A DNA stretch of 64,000 nt from Rurimicrobium sp040387755 (lineage in GTDB: Bacteria; Bacteroidota; Bacteroidia; Chitinophagales; Chitinophagaceae): contig JAZKDB010000001.1 of assembly GCA_040387755.1 (NCBI GenBank), forward strand, positions 744,001-808,000, in the 5' to 3' direction. A model generated the notes under the pieces. The model saw only the letters and a list, made by a program, of their open reading frames with translations, was not told the origin of the DNA and searched no databases. The position numbers and the translations under genes are program-made. This document shows, in pieces, positions 8,895 through 19,077 of this stretch (position 1 is its first letter; every line of letters starts with the position of its first letter).

Positions 8895-10919
8895 TTACAT
8901 GGCCATCCAATATTTGCGCAGGAGCCATTCGGCAGTGGCTACCAATAAGATGAGGAAGAAAATCCATTTCCAGTTTATGAGTTCACTGGATTCAATTTGT
9001 TCGTTGAGTAATGGACGGATGCTGTTGTTATGCTCAATGGAATCGTAGAGAGAAGCGATGGTATTGATTGAAAAAGTAGCGCCATTATTTTTGTCTGCCA
9101 ATGCATACATCAGTGGATAATTACAACCATTTTCCTGATCTTCCAGTGTATTGCCATTCACAATAAAACGACCCTGATCGCTCAGTTTCTTCCCATTCAA
9201 ACTTGTAGTTGATTGAAAGGTGTAAGTTCCTTCAGTAAGGGCTCCAATATCAATACGATAGGCATTGCCGTTTCTTTCCAGTTTAAAATTCTGCGCACGT
9301 CCATTGCTGTCTCTAATCATCAGTTCTGCATCAGGTTGGTTGATTAACTCATTGTTCGCATTATATAAAAAGGCATTCAGCTGTATATGTTCTCTGTTGT
9401 TCCAAACATATTTGGGCATTTCTGTACGGAATACTTTCCCATTATTGTTACTGGTCAAAAAGTTAATGGTTTGACGAATACACTCATCTACAACAGTATA
9501 CTGCTGGGTATTTTTATATTCATAGATACGCCAACGCCATATACCCTCGCCACACAAAACTGCTGTTGGATTTGCACCCGAAATGATTGCCCATAGCGGT
9601 TTTTCGTTAACATCATTCCATAGTATCTGTGTGTTTGCTCTAGCCGTTATTTCATTTGAACTGACACTTAACGGTGGTAATACTTCACTGACAGAACCAA
9701 TATTTGCCGGAACTGTGAAGCTATTAAAACCCTTATTGAACTTGGGTTCTGCTCCACGGGTCGCAATGCCCATTCCGAAGTTAATGGCTTTCTGTAAAGC
9801 ATTTAACTCAAAATAATTATTCTGCACACCAGCTATATACCAAACGCTCTTATTGCGCAGAAGTGATTCAGGTATATTTGTGCTATTGGAGGGAAGCTGA
9901 TGAAGGATAATGCAGGCATATTCCTGAAAGCTTCCGGGCATTTCGCTTGCCAATTTTATGGTCAGTTCATATTGATCCAGTCCTTTTAGTGCTTCAGAGA
10001 TGGCTTTAATATCGGGATGAGGTGCAGCAGCAAGTAGTAGTATTTTCTTTTTCTCTTCGATTACTTCTACAAACACACTGGCTTTGTTATTGGCCAGATT
10101 TTGCTCATTACCCACTTTTGCAGTACTGACAGTATATTGCTGCAGGCCGGCTTTGTTAGCTTTGACCAGAAAAGAAACACTTTCGTCATATTTGTCACTG
10201 TTGATAGATATCGGATTTGATGCGACAATGGCTCCCGAAGCATCAATCAGCTGAACAGTTTGCTGTGCACCCTTGCATCGGTTGGCCAGAATATCGGCCC
10301 TCACTTCCCACTGACTGTTCAATGAAGTGCTTTTATTGGCATATATTTTTGCTATGCGAATATCTTGCGGAATACTGGTGTCTCCTATAGCGATACTGTA
10401 AAGTGAGCCATTCAAAGGTATATCAGTATACAATGGATTATTCCCTTCATTATACCAACCATCTGAGGCTACAATAATGGCACTCAGATTTTGCTGACCA
10501 TACATTTCACTCAGGTCTGTAATTGCCTTTGATAGATTTGTCACCGGAGCCGAAAATTGAAATAAGCTATCCTTTTGTTTAGCTCCATCGAGATTCCAGG
10601 TAATCAGGCGATATTTTTTTGATAATTTTTGGTTGAGTTCAGTAATCTTATTTTGATATTCACTGAGCTGATTTCCCAATGCTTTTGGGATAGACAAAGA
10701 ATTGTCCTGCAGTACTATTACAACAGGTTTTTGCTCTTCAGTATTTCGCTTGTTTATTTTGGGTGAAAGAAGTAAAAAAAGAACCAAAAAAGTAAGTATT
10801 CCCCTTAGTCCGGCAGTTACAGAGGGGTAGGGTACTGAGCGTTTTTTATCTGCACGATATAAAAGCCAGGCCACCAGTGATGAAACAATAAGAGCAATAG
10901 ATAGGGATAGGATGAGCAT
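8895..10919 (-). CDS. VWA-like domain membrane protein
   Basis: 674 aa. Two N-terminal membrane segments (LILSLSIALIVSSLVAWLLY and LRGILTFLVLFLLLSP) precede a von Willebrand A-like domain. That domain has the MIDAS motif DNSLS (about residue 72) and the later strand SAIIVASDGWYNEG. A long periplasmic part of Ig-like and glutamine-amidotransferase-like character follows, and a last membrane helix (WIFFLILLVATAEWLLRKYW) sits at the C-terminus. This layout resembles BatA-like and other Bacteroidota membrane VWA proteins. Biological role not known; the gene is not in a clear aerotolerance operon. Confidence 0.7.
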   Translation of the reverse strand: MLILSLSIALIVSSLVAWLLYRADKKRSVPYPSVTAGLRGILTFLVLFLLLSPKINKRNTEEQKPVVIVLQDNSLSIPKALGNQLSEYQNKITELNQKLSKKYRLITWNLDGAKQKDSLFQFSAPVTNLSKAITDLSEMYGQQNLSAIIVASDGWYNEGNNPLYTDIPLNGSLYSIAIGDTSIPQDIRIAKIYANKSTSLNSQWEVRADILANRCKGAQQTVQLIDASGAIVASNPISINSDKYDESVSFLVKANKAGLQQYTVSTAKVGNEQNLANNKASVFVEVIEEKKKILLLAAAPHPDIKAISEALKGLDQYELTIKLASEMPGSFQEYACIILHQLPSNSTNIPESLLRNKSVWYIAGVQNNYFELNALQKAINFGMGIATRGAEPKFNKGFNSFTVPANIGSVSEVLPPLSVSSNEITARANTQILWNDVNEKPLWAIISGANPTAVLCGEGIWRWRIYEYKNTQQYTVVDECIRQTINFLTSNNNGKVFRTEMPKYVWNNREHIQLNAFLYNANNELINQPDAELMIRDSNGRAQNFKLERNGNAYRIDIGALTEGTYTFQSTTSLNGKKLSDQGRFIVNGNTLEDQENGCNYPLMYALADKNNGATFSINTIASLYDSIEHNNSIRPLLNEQIESSELINWKWIFFLILLVATAEWLLRKYWMAM

Positions 10920-10959
10920 TGCGTTTGCAAACTAAAGAAAATTAAGCAAATTTATTTTC

Positions 10960-12288
10960 TTAATTATTGTAGTATTTCCAATCTTCGGGGCTGGGATGCA
11001 TTTTATTCCATACTCTCCAATAAAATTTTTGATTCATACCAGCACCCTTTATTGCACCCATTTTGTATTGTTCTGTTTGGTATAAATTGAGCCAGACAAA
11101 AAATCCGAATCCAAATATGGCAAATGCCTTGATGAAATTTATTTGTTTGCTTAACCAAACCAGAAGTGCTGCAAGTGGTATGCTTAGCACCGGATAAAAT
11201 TCAATCATTGGCCGGGTACCAAATCCCCAACCATACGACCATGTATGCCAACTAAAAATCAAATAGACAGATAATATGAAGAATAGAATAATTGGAAATA
11301 CCAGTTTTTTGTTTTGATACCAAAGATTAAATAAGCCTATAAAACTGATAAATGCTATAGGTGTATAAACAAACCAGCCTTTTTCGAAACTGAATAATCC
11401 TTTAACTATCTGAGGGTTATTAAAGTTGAATCCTTCTTCCTGATAGGCAAAGTGAATAAAATTTCCGGTACTATATTTCCAGTACATTAATTGAATACCC
11501 GAAACTATCAGAAAAGATATGAAGCTATAGAGTAAGTGTTTTCTTCGCTGCCATAAAACCAACCATTTATTTTCTTGTTTTGTTGTATACCACAGTAGGG
11601 GGAGTATTACGATGATAACATCTACGGGTCGGCTGATGATGATCCACCCCAAAAATATTCCCAATAGAATGGCATGTTTTGGTTGCTGTGTAGCATACCA
11701 TCTTTCGGTAAAAAACAAAACACAGGAAACCAACATGAATAGCAATGCATGACTCATACCCATTTCATAATGAGTGTAACAAAATAGATTAGTGCCAAAA
11801 CCAATAATCAACAATGTCAATGCTGTGATACTATCATTATAAAACCGCCTCAGGAAGGCCCCCAAAACCCAAAGCCCGATTACTGACCACAGTATATTAC
11901 TCATCCCTACCGAAAATTGATAAGGTTCTGAATACCCATCGATGGGATATTTGCTTGTGCCATACTGTGTATACAAGTGAGCTATCAAAAAGAATGGCAT
12001 CTCTGCAATTGCTGTGCCAATCGGATATTTATTAGATTGTAGTTTTGTCTTTTCCTGAGAGTATAATCCATATTTTTTAATATCATCCGAAGGGCGATAC
12101 ACACTATCCAGTTTGTCGTAAAAGTCCATTTCTCCCAAATCATTATATACAAACACAGCTGGCAGGTATAGGTAGTAACCAGAGGCATCGTACTTCAAAA
12201 TTTCGTTGCGTGCCCAACGATGCTGACTGAATGATAAAGCCAGATTAACAAGGGCAAACAATAATATAACTATACTAGATTTCTTCAT
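10960..12288 (-). CDS. Multi-pass membrane protein, glycosyltransferase-39/87-like
   Basis: 442 aa with about ten hydrophobic segments. A first loop contains the acidic stretch DASGYYLYLPAVF, as in GT-C fold glycosyltransferases where a loop-1 acidic residue binds the lipid-linked sugar. Such enzymes move sugars from polyprenyl phosphate to lipids or proteins. The sequence does not show which subfamily. It lies 40 bp from the VWA gene and 11 bp from recF, all in the same direction, so transcription may be coupled. Confidence 0.6.
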   Translation of the reverse strand: MKKSSIVILLFALVNLALSFSQHRWARNEILKYDASGYYLYLPAVFVYNDLGEMDFYDKLDSVYRPSDDIKKYGLYSQEKTKLQSNKYPIGTAIAEMPFFLIAHLYTQYGTSKYPIDGYSEPYQFSVGMSNILWSVIGLWVLGAFLRRFYNDSITALTLLIIGFGTNLFCYTHYEMGMSHALLFMLVSCVLFFTERWYATQQPKHAILLGIFLGWIIISRPVDVIIVILPLLWYTTKQENKWLVLWQRRKHLLYSFISFLIVSGIQLMYWKYSTGNFIHFAYQEEGFNFNNPQIVKGLFSFEKGWFVYTPIAFISFIGLFNLWYQNKKLVFPIILFFILSVYLIFSWHTWSYGWGFGTRPMIEFYPVLSIPLAALLVWLSKQINFIKAFAIFGFGFFVWLNLYQTEQYKMGAIKGAGMNQKFYWRVWNKMHPSPEDWKYYNN

Positions 12289-12299
12289 AAATGATTTTG

Positions 12300-13379
12300 C
12301 TATACCAGATTTATAAAACCGATTTCCTGTTCATTGCCAAACGCAGTTCGAATGCGATTTTCGTGCGTATCGGTAAGAATGACTTGCCCGAAGATAGGAT
12401 TTCGGATGATTTTCAGGAGCGATTCCATTCTTTGTTGGTCCAGTTTTTCAAAAACATCATCCAGCAACAAGACCGGACTGCTATTCATTTTTGATTTCAG
12501 GTATTCATATTGAGCCAGTTTTAAGGAAAATAGATAGCTTTTCTTTTGACCCTGAGATCCATAATTTTTGACAGGATTGCCGTTCAGTAAGAAAGCCAAA
12601 TCATCTTTATGTATCCCCCTGAGGGTTCTTTGATAACGTAGGTCGTGTTGCAAATGTTGTTCCAACCAGACCTCGAAGGTGGAAGAATACAAGTCGCTCT
12701 GATATTCGATATTTGCCGTTTCTTGATTATCAGACAAAAGGGTGTAGTATTTCTGAAGTATCGGAATAAATACGTTTAAAAATGTTTTTCGTGAATTAAA
12801 TATATAATTACCCGCAGGGATTAACAAGGAATTATAGTAGTCAATAAGTGAGGCATCTGTTGCTGTCGATGTTCCATACATTTTTAACCAGGCATTTCTT
12901 TGTTGCAGCACTTTTTGGTATTGGAGCAATGCTTCCAGATAATTCTTGTCGCATTGACTCAAAATGCTGTCTATAAATTTTCGACGCAATTCGCTTCCAT
13001 CATTAATCATTTCAATATCGTCTGGTGCCACCATTACTGCAGCAAATTTGCCTATATGCTCAGATTGTTTTTCGTAAACCAGCCCCGAGCAACTGATTTC
13101 CTTCTTGGCATTTTTATATTTGCAAATTACAGAATCCGTTTTTCCTTCATTTTCAAATATCCCTTCAATCCTATATCCTTCGGTACCCTGCATAATTGTT
13201 GGTTGTACAGTAGCTGAAAAATAGCTTTTAGTATAGCATAACGTATAGATCGCATCAAGGAGATTTGTCTTCCCTGTGCCATTTTTTCCCGAGATACAAG
13301 TAATCGGAAATGTAAGCTCGTAGGCTGCCTGAGTATAGTTGCGAAACTGAAAAAGAGAAATTTTACGTAGTAAAGTCAA
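12300..13379 (-). CDS. recF: DNA replication and repair protein RecF
   Basis: Recombination mediator ATPase that loads RecA at gaps with RecO and RecR. Walker A GKNGTGKTNLLDAIY lies near the N-terminus, followed by the RecF signature SQCDKNYLEALLQYQKVLQQRN. Then come LRGIHKDDLAFLLNG, the ABC signature-like YGSQGQKKSYLFSLKLA and Walker B PVLLLDDVFEKLD. About 359 aa, the family length. Start: a TTG at 13379 gives TLLRKISLFQFRNY, matching the usual RecF N-terminus. The longer reading from a TTG at 13409 would overlap the divergent pdhA start and adds non-family residues. Confidence 0.95.
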   Translation of the reverse strand: MTLLRKISLFQFRNYTQAAYELTFPITCISGKNGTGKTNLLDAIYTLCYTKSYFSATVQPTIMQGTEGYRIEGIFENEGKTDSVICKYKNAKKEISCSGLVYEKQSEHIGKFAAVMVAPDDIEMINDGSELRRKFIDSILSQCDKNYLEALLQYQKVLQQRNAWLKMYGTSTATDASLIDYYNSLLIPAGNYIFNSRKTFLNVFIPILQKYYTLLSDNQETANIEYQSDLYSSTFEVWLEQHLQHDLRYQRTLRGIHKDDLAFLLNGNPVKNYGSQGQKKSYLFSLKLAQYEYLKSKMNSSPVLLLDDVFEKLDQQRMESLLKIIRNPIFGQVILTDTHENRIRTAFGNEQEIGFINLV

Positions 13380-13396
13380 AATGAAGTTTGAGCGGA

Positions 13397-14428
13397 ATGG
13401 AAAAAACAATAAATTCGCACAAATTTACTAAAACTGTGCAGACTCAATTCAATAAAGAAACTTACCTGTATTGGTACGAAAGTATGCTGTTGATGCGCCG
13501 CTTCGAAGAGAAAGCAGGACAGTTATATGGAATGCAGAAAATACGCGGCTTTTGCCATTTATATATTGGTCAGGAAGCTGTAGCAGCAGGTACTATGTCT
13601 GCTATTACCGACAGAGATAATATTATTACAGCCTACAGAGACCATGCCATTGCTATCGCAAAAGGTATGAGTCCTAATGAATGTATGGCTGAACTCTATG
13701 GTAAAGCTACAGGCTGTACTAAAGGAAAAGGCGGATCAATGCACTTTTTCTCGAAAGAAAAGCGCTTTTTTGGAGGTCATGGTATTGTTGGTGGCCAGAT
13801 AGGTTTGGGTGCAGGTATTGCTTTTGCCGAAAAATATAAGGGAACAGACAGTGTAACCCTTTGTTATTTTGGTGATGGGGCAGCCCGTCAGGGATTGTTA
13901 CATGAGGCCTTTAATATGGCTGTTTTATGGCAATTGCCGGTTATTTTTATTTGCGAGAATAATGGATATGCCATGGGTACTTCTGTAGAACGTACGTCAA
14001 AAGTATCTGATATTTACCGCCTTGCCGATGGATTTGATATGCCTGGTGATAGTGTAGACGGTATGAGTTGCGAAGATGTACATAAAGGTATTGAGCGTGC
14101 CGTGAAACGTGCCCGTGAAGGCGATGGTCCAACATTTTTGGAAATTAAAACATACAGATATCGTGGTCATTCAATGAGTGACCCTGCAAAGTATCGCAGC
14201 AAAGATGAGGTAGAAGAATATAAAGAAAAAGACCCCATTACAGAGGTATTAAAAGTAATAGAATCTAATGCCTGGGCTACAGAAGCCGAGATTGAAGCGA
14301 TTAATGAAAAAGTACGTCTGCAGGTAGAAGAATGTGTTCAGTTTGCAGAAGAAAGCCCATGGCCGGATGATAGTGAATTGTATAAAGACATATATGTGGA
14401 TGAAAATTATCCTTATATCACCGACTAA
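13397..14428 (+). CDS. pdhA: Pyruvate dehydrogenase E1 component, alpha subunit
   Basis: 343 aa thiamine-diphosphate subunit of the pyruvate dehydrogenase complex, decarboxylating pyruvate to feed acetyl-CoA. The ThDP-binding motif runs from GDGAARQG to NNGYAMGT (about 155-190). The phosphorylation-loop region YRYRGHSMSDPAKYRSKDEV is typical of E1-alpha. The beta subunit and E2/E3 are not in the window. The ATG at 13397 is preferred over a TTG at 13388, because only the former clears the recF start. It is divergent from recF with only 17 bp between start codons, so both promoters must lie within the opposing genes. Confidence 0.93.
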   Translation: MEKTINSHKFTKTVQTQFNKETYLYWYESMLLMRRFEEKAGQLYGMQKIRGFCHLYIGQEAVAAGTMSAITDRDNIITAYRDHAIAIAKGMSPNECMAELYGKATGCTKGKGGSMHFFSKEKRFFGGHGIVGGQIGLGAGIAFAEKYKGTDSVTLCYFGDGAARQGLLHEAFNMAVLWQLPVIFICENNGYAMGTSVERTSKVSDIYRLADGFDMPGDSVDGMSCEDVHKGIERAVKRAREGDGPTFLEIKTYRYRGHSMSDPAKYRSKDEVEEYKEKDPITEVLKVIESNAWATEAEIEAINEKVRLQVEECVQFAEESPWPDDSELYKDIYVDENYPYITD

Positions 14429-14481
14429 TTCATTATTTTCAAACAATAATTTACCCAATTAAAAATTTATAAACACAAATA

Positions 14482-15150
14482 ATGTCAACAACACCACAAT
14501 CTACTGAAGGATTAACAGCACTGGAAAAGTTAGCAGTATCCTACGAAAACAATAAGAAAGCAATCAATACTGCAGTCATTGCAATTGTAGTGGCTGTAGG
14601 CGGTTTTTTTGCCTATAAAAATCTGGTTGTAGCTCCAAATGAAGAGAAAGCAAGTATTGCTATGATGCGTGCAGAACAATTATTCTCTATCGATTCTGTA
14701 AATCTGGCACTCAATGGCGACCCTCAAAACGCTGGGTTTCTAAAAATAATTAAGAAGTATGAAGGTACTGCAAGTGCCAATGTTGCACATTTTTATGCCG
14801 GTTCCTGCTATTTGAAAATGGGTGATTATCCCAATGCTATAAAACACTTAAAAGAATTTGATGCAAAAGGCACCGTTCTTGAACATGCAAAAAGCGGATT
14901 GCTTGGAGATGCCTATATGGAGACCAACGATACGAAGAATGCTATCGAAAATTTTAACGCAGCAATTACTGATGCTGATGACGATGTATTTACACCGATT
15001 TATTTGCAACGTTTGGCAATAGCTTACGAAAAAACAAACAAAATTGAGGATGCAAAAAAAGCTTATATGCGTATCAGAGATGAATTTCCTCGCAGCTTTC
15101 AGGGCCGTGATGTAGAAAAATCTTTGGCTACATTAGGCGTTTTGGACTAA
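14482..15150 (+). CDS. YfgM-like TPR protein with N-terminal membrane anchor
   Basis: 222 aa. A cytoplasmic lead (LEKLAVSYENNKKAINT) is followed by one membrane helix (AVIAIVVAVGGFFAYKNLVV, about 30-50) and then tetratricopeptide repeats (AHFYAGSCYLKMGDYPNAIKH; LAIAYEKTNKIEDAKKAYMR). This matches the YfgM/TPR_21 group, which in proteobacteria is an ancillary subunit at the SecYEG translocon. A chaperone-like role at the periplasmic face is therefore inferred. It lies 53 bp after pdhA and ends at a strong terminator. Confidence 0.75.
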   Translation: MSTTPQSTEGLTALEKLAVSYENNKKAINTAVIAIVVAVGGFFAYKNLVVAPNEEKASIAMMRAEQLFSIDSVNLALNGDPQNAGFLKIIKKYEGTASANVAHFYAGSCYLKMGDYPNAIKHLKEFDAKGTVLEHAKSGLLGDAYMETNDTKNAIENFNAAITDADDDVFTPIYLQRLAIAYEKTNKIEDAKKAYMRIRDEFPRSFQGRDVEKSLATLGVLD

Positions 15151-15170
15151 TATTTTGATATAGAAAATTG

Positions 15171-15204
15171 AAAAATCCTCTTTTGTAACCGAAAGAGGAT
15201 TTTT
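15171..15204 (+). terminator. Rho-independent terminator after pdhA-TPR
   Basis: Arms AAAAATCCTCTTT and AAAGAGGATTTTT form a 13 bp stem with an 8 nt loop, followed by more T. It closes the pdhA-TPR unit. Confidence 0.9.
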
Positions 15205-15319
15205 TGTAGAAGTTCAGTATATAATTGTTAAGGAATGAAACATCTGAGCAATAAAGTTTTGATTTAAAAAACTTATTCTATGATGACACTCTATTACTAA
15301 TCAAAAATTTAATAACAAA

Positions 15320-15826
15320 ATGGCCTTGTCTTCAGATAGTAATTCACTTTTGTCTTTAGAGGTACTTAAAGACCTCAAGGATGCCAGAGTAAGCATCGTA
15401 TATACAGAATGGAATGACAAAATTGTGCGGGAACAACTGAATGGGGCACACAAAATTCTACTTTCCGCGGGTGCAAAATGTGTTGGTGAATTTGTTGTGC
15501 CGGGTGCTTTCGAAATACCATTTGCCTGTAAACAAATTGCAGAAAACAGCAGAGGAATGAACAATGCCCCTGAAGCCATTATTAGCTTTGGTGCGGTGAT
15601 ACGCGGTGGCACTCCTCATTTTGATTATGTTTGCAAGGCTGTTGTTGAAGGTATCTCGGCCTTAAATGTGAGTTTAAATATTCCAGTTATTTTTGGGGTC
15701 TTGACATTGGATACCGAGGCACAAGCATGGGAGCGTCTGGGAGGAATACACGGCCACAAAGGTGAAGAAGCCGCCATTGCAGCACTCAAAATGATTCAAT
15801 TTAATCGTACAATCACTAATAAATAA
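15320..15826 (+). CDS. ribH: 6,7-dimethyl-8-ribityllumazine synthase
   Basis: 168 aa enzyme of riboflavin synthesis. It condenses 5-amino-6-ribitylaminouracil with 3,4-dihydroxy-2-butanone 4-phosphate. Family motifs are VSIVYTEWND at the start, VPGAFEIPFACKQI (about 60), GAVIRGGTPHFDYVC with the catalytic His (about 95), and VIFGVLTLDTEAQAWER (about 125). No other rib gene is nearby and I see no FMN riboswitch in the 115 bp upstream. The LutA-like gene starts 2 bp after its stop, so the two are translationally close. Confidence 0.95.
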   Translation: MALSSDSNSLLSLEVLKDLKDARVSIVYTEWNDKIVREQLNGAHKILLSAGAKCVGEFVVPGAFEIPFACKQIAENSRGMNNAPEAIISFGAVIRGGTPHFDYVCKAVVEGISALNVSLNIPVIFGVLTLDTEAQAWERLGGIHGHKGEEAAIAALKMIQFNRTITNK

Positions 15827-15827
15827 A

Positions 15828-16562
15828 ATGCACCAGGTTCAGTTATTTATCCCTTGCTTTGTTGACCAGCTGTATCCTGAAACGGGTATGAACATGGTGC
15901 GTATTTTAGAAAAACTGGGTTGTACCGTACATTATAATACAAAGCAAACCTGTTGCGGACAGCCTGCTTACAACGCCGGATATAAAGATGAGGCACGGAA
16001 AGTGGCAACCAAGTTTTTGCATGATTTCGACGAGGATTATTATATCGTTGCCCCTAGTGGTTCTTGTACCGGTTATGTACGAAGTGCATTCGAAGAAATG
16101 TTTGCTGATAGCAGTGATGCTGTTACCAGTAAAAAGGTGAGAGGCTATTTGTATGAGTTTACAGAGTTTCTTACAGAGATATTAAAAGTGGAAGATTTGG
16201 GTGCAAGTTTGAATATTAAAGCCACTTATCATGACGCCTGCGGTGCATTACGCGAATGTGGGATTAAGGCCGGGCCCAGAAAGTTATTGAATAAGATAAA
16301 AGGACTTGAATTGGTGGAAATGGCAGAATGCGAGACCTGTTGCGGATTTGGAGGCACATTTGCCATCAAGTATGAACCCATTTCAATAGGAATGGCACAA
16401 ACCAAGGTGCAAAGTGCATTGGCAACCGGTGCTGAGTACATTATTTCCACCGATGTCAGCTGTATGATGCATCTGCAAGGCTATATAGACAAGAACAAGC
16501 TGCCCATTAAAACGATTCATATTGCAGATGTTCTTGCCAGAGGGCTTTTTACTGAAGAATAA
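15828..16562 (+). CDS. (Fe-S)-binding protein, LutA/YkgE family
   Basis: 244 aa made of two cysteine-rich CCG domains (TCCGQPAYNAGYK near 42 and DACGALRECG...CCGFGGTFA near 135-175). These bind a [4Fe-4S] cluster in lactate-utilisation LutA and heterodisulfide-reductase-type proteins. LutA works with LutB and LutC to oxidise L-lactate, but neither partner is adjacent here, so that role is not established. The sequence is intact, with all four CCG cysteine groups present. Confidence 0.85.
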   Translation: MHQVQLFIPCFVDQLYPETGMNMVRILEKLGCTVHYNTKQTCCGQPAYNAGYKDEARKVATKFLHDFDEDYYIVAPSGSCTGYVRSAFEEMFADSSDAVTSKKVRGYLYEFTEFLTEILKVEDLGASLNIKATYHDACGALRECGIKAGPRKLLNKIKGLELVEMAECETCCGFGGTFAIKYEPISIGMAQTKVQSALATGAEYIISTDVSCMMHLQGYIDKNKLPIKTIHIADVLARGLFTEE

Positions 16563-16695
16563 GCAACATTAAAACTTATACAAAGGCTACCTCGTTTCCA
16601 TATTGTCAATGTTTGATTTTTGAATACGGGTAGAATAATGACGTTGAACCGGAACTCACTGATATTTCCCCCTCTGCACTATACTCCGAAAATTT

Positions 16696-18981
16696 ATGCT
16701 GCAATCATATTTACTTCCTTTCCGGAATTTTATCAGGAATAAATGGGTAGGGGCAACTCTACTGATGAGTGTGGTCTTTTTGTTGATTAATTACCTTTTA
16801 TTAAGTGGTAAAGCAGTCGGCATCTGGGATGCAGATGATCAATTTATGCCTTATCAGGTTTTACTCGCAGATCACATCCGCCAGGGAAGGCTATTGTTAT
16901 GGGATTGCTGGTCAAATGCAGGCGTCTCTTTATCAGGTGATCCTCAAGTTGGGGCATTTTCTCCTATCAATCTTTTATTGGGATTTATTTGTGGAGGATC
17001 AACATCCAGTTTTATCGTTTTATGGTTGACTATCTGGTGGTTGGGTGGTTTGGGTATTTTACTTTTGGGACGCCATTTCAAGGTCCCAGTTTGGGCTGCA
17101 TTTATTGTGGCATTACAATATCTTTTTGTTGGCCTGTATATTACCAATGCCGAGCATAGTTCATGGATTGTTGGCTTTTCTTTTATTCCTTTCATTATCT
17201 GGCGTCTGGATGTGGCATTTAGCTCCAATAGTACAATTGCAGGATTACAATCTGGAGCTCTCTGGGGTTTGGCAGCTTTAAGTTCCTATCCCGGTTTTAC
17301 TATTTCTACTGCTTTGTTTTGCTGCCTTTGGGCATTGGGTCGCCTTAATTTTTTTTCAAAGACTAATGGAACTTCTTTTAAAACCGGAATACTCATTTTG
17401 CTTTGTTGGCTATTGTCCGGCATTGCCGTTTTAAGTCCGACCTATTTTTCGTTTTTATATGATGGAGCTGGAATGACAAGCAGGGTAGGCGCTTTAAGTA
17501 AAGAAGCCGTACTCACTGTTAATCCGCTTTCTTTGGGCGCATTATCGTCATTTTCGAGCCCGTTCCTGTCTATTCAAAGGTTTAATAATCCGAATCTTTG
17601 GGCGGATACTGATATTTCCATGACCAGTATATATGCAGGGATTCTGCCTTTCCTTGCGCTCTTTGCAATCGTTAATAAACGCCCGACAAAAAGAAAATGG
17701 TGGCTGTTGTTTCTTGCCTTACTTGCATTAAGCCTTTCTTTGAGTAATGTTTTGCCATTCCGCGCATGGTTATATGATGTCGTATATCCAACCAGATTTT
17801 TCAAGCATTCCTCTTTATTTCGGGCATATTATTTGTTTTCAATTACAGTTCTTGCTCTTTTCGGTTTGCGGGATTTGTCTGATATTATTAAAGAAAAAGA
17901 AAAGTGCTTTGCCGGAAAACGGATGCTTATTATGTCTATAGTTGTTAGCTCTATAGCTCTGGTAGTTTTTTCGTACAGTATCAATTCCTTGTCCAATGTT
18001 AGTGACCAAAAGGTTTTGGCCTACTTTCAATTAGCCGTGGTTTGGGGAGGAACTTGTCTGGTTTCGTTTTTACTTTTAATGCGAGTGAAGAATGCGGGGA
18101 AATTGATTCCTGCTTTGCTGGTTTTGATTGTGCTCATTGATATAATCTGCACCTACAGAATTTCAAGACCAATTATGATGAGTGAAAACCCTGAAATGTT
18201 GAGTCGCTGGAAGAAAATGGACGAGCAACACTCCTCGAAGATATATCTGACTGAAAATGGTTTTTACAGACAAGAAGCTTCTTGCGGCGATAATCAATCT
18301 AATTGTGCTCATTATAACAATGACCAGATGATTAAGAAAGTTCCGGTTTTTGGTTCTTATACAACTCAGTTTAATCAATTTCATTCTGAAATGTTGGATA
18401 TCCCGCTGCTGAAGAATACTGCTTTTGGAACAAACCGGATTTGGTTTTCATCTGATGCCATACTGATGAGTCCCGATATGGAGGATTTTTCGATTTTGGC
18501 TGACAGGGTAAAGCAAAGTGATTCAATACCTATGATTATTCATACACCATATCAAATGCTGGGTGTGCCTGAAGCCGGAACCATCGCTATTGCAGATAAT
18601 AAGGACATTGAAAAGAAACGAAGCCGCTTAAATGCTGCACCTTCGATGAAGAATGTAAATACTCGTATGATTAAGTATTTACCAAACGAATTGAGCTTTG
18701 AGGTAACAGCAGATTCGGATGGTTGGCTTTTAGTTACCGATCGTTGGTCAAGGGCCTGGAAGGTTGAAGTTAATCAACAAGCTTCTGTTGTATATGGAGG
18801 AAATTTCATTTTCAGAGCTATACAGGTAAAGAAGGGAATCAATACAATTCGTTTCTATTTCCGTCCCACAGCATTCCCTTATTTAATCTTTATTAGTTGG
18901 GGAACTCTGATGTTTATATTTGTTATTTCAGTAAAAGCTCTTGGCAAGAGGTCCGTTTTGGTCAATAACAATAGTCTTTGA
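16696..18981 (+). CDS. YfhO-like multi-pass membrane protein
   Basis: 761 aa. About a dozen hydrophobic segments fill the first 500 residues, followed by a soluble domain of about 250 residues and one last helix (YLIFISWGTLMFIFVISVKA). The DADDQFMPYQVLLADHIRQG loop after TM1 is the acidic first loop seen in GT-C-fold and YfhO proteins; YfhO in Gram-positives helps decorate teichoic acid with sugar. In Bacteroidota the acceptor is unknown. It ends next to the ispG promoter. Confidence 0.7.
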   Translation: MLQSYLLPFRNFIRNKWVGATLLMSVVFLLINYLLLSGKAVGIWDADDQFMPYQVLLADHIRQGRLLLWDCWSNAGVSLSGDPQVGAFSPINLLLGFICGGSTSSFIVLWLTIWWLGGLGILLLGRHFKVPVWAAFIVALQYLFVGLYITNAEHSSWIVGFSFIPFIIWRLDVAFSSNSTIAGLQSGALWGLAALSSYPGFTISTALFCCLWALGRLNFFSKTNGTSFKTGILILLCWLLSGIAVLSPTYFSFLYDGAGMTSRVGALSKEAVLTVNPLSLGALSSFSSPFLSIQRFNNPNLWADTDISMTSIYAGILPFLALFAIVNKRPTKRKWWLLFLALLALSLSLSNVLPFRAWLYDVVYPTRFFKHSSLFRAYYLFSITVLALFGLRDLSDIIKEKEKCFAGKRMLIMSIVVSSIALVVFSYSINSLSNVSDQKVLAYFQLAVVWGGTCLVSFLLLMRVKNAGKLIPALLVLIVLIDIICTYRISRPIMMSENPEMLSRWKKMDEQHSSKIYLTENGFYRQEASCGDNQSNCAHYNNDQMIKKVPVFGSYTTQFNQFHSEMLDIPLLKNTAFGTNRIWFSSDAILMSPDMEDFSILADRVKQSDSIPMIIHTPYQMLGVPEAGTIAIADNKDIEKKRSRLNAAPSMKNVNTRMIKYLPNELSFEVTADSDGWLLVTDRWSRAWKVEVNQQASVVYGGNFIFRAIQVKKGINTIRFYFRPTAFPYLIFISWGTLMFIFVISVKALGKRSVLVNNNSL

Positions 18982-19048
18982 TTATTTTACTGTTTAAAGG
19001 TTTGTTTTTTTTAATAAAACATTCTCAATCTATCGCCCAAAAGCCTGA

Positions 19049-19077
19049 TTGCTGCTATCTTGCAAGTCTTATCTTTG
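19049..19077 (+). promoter_or_regulatory. Promoter of ispG
   Basis: TTG (19049-19051), then an 18 bp spacer, then TATCTTTG (19070-19077), a full match to the Bacteroidota -7 consensus TAnnTTTG. It sits about 20 bp before the ATG at 19098 and so supports that start. Confidence 0.55.

Noticed and set aside
15205..15319. FMN riboswitch before ribH
   Set aside because: The 115 bp leader lacks the conserved AGGGY/GGTG-type RFN blocks and is too short.
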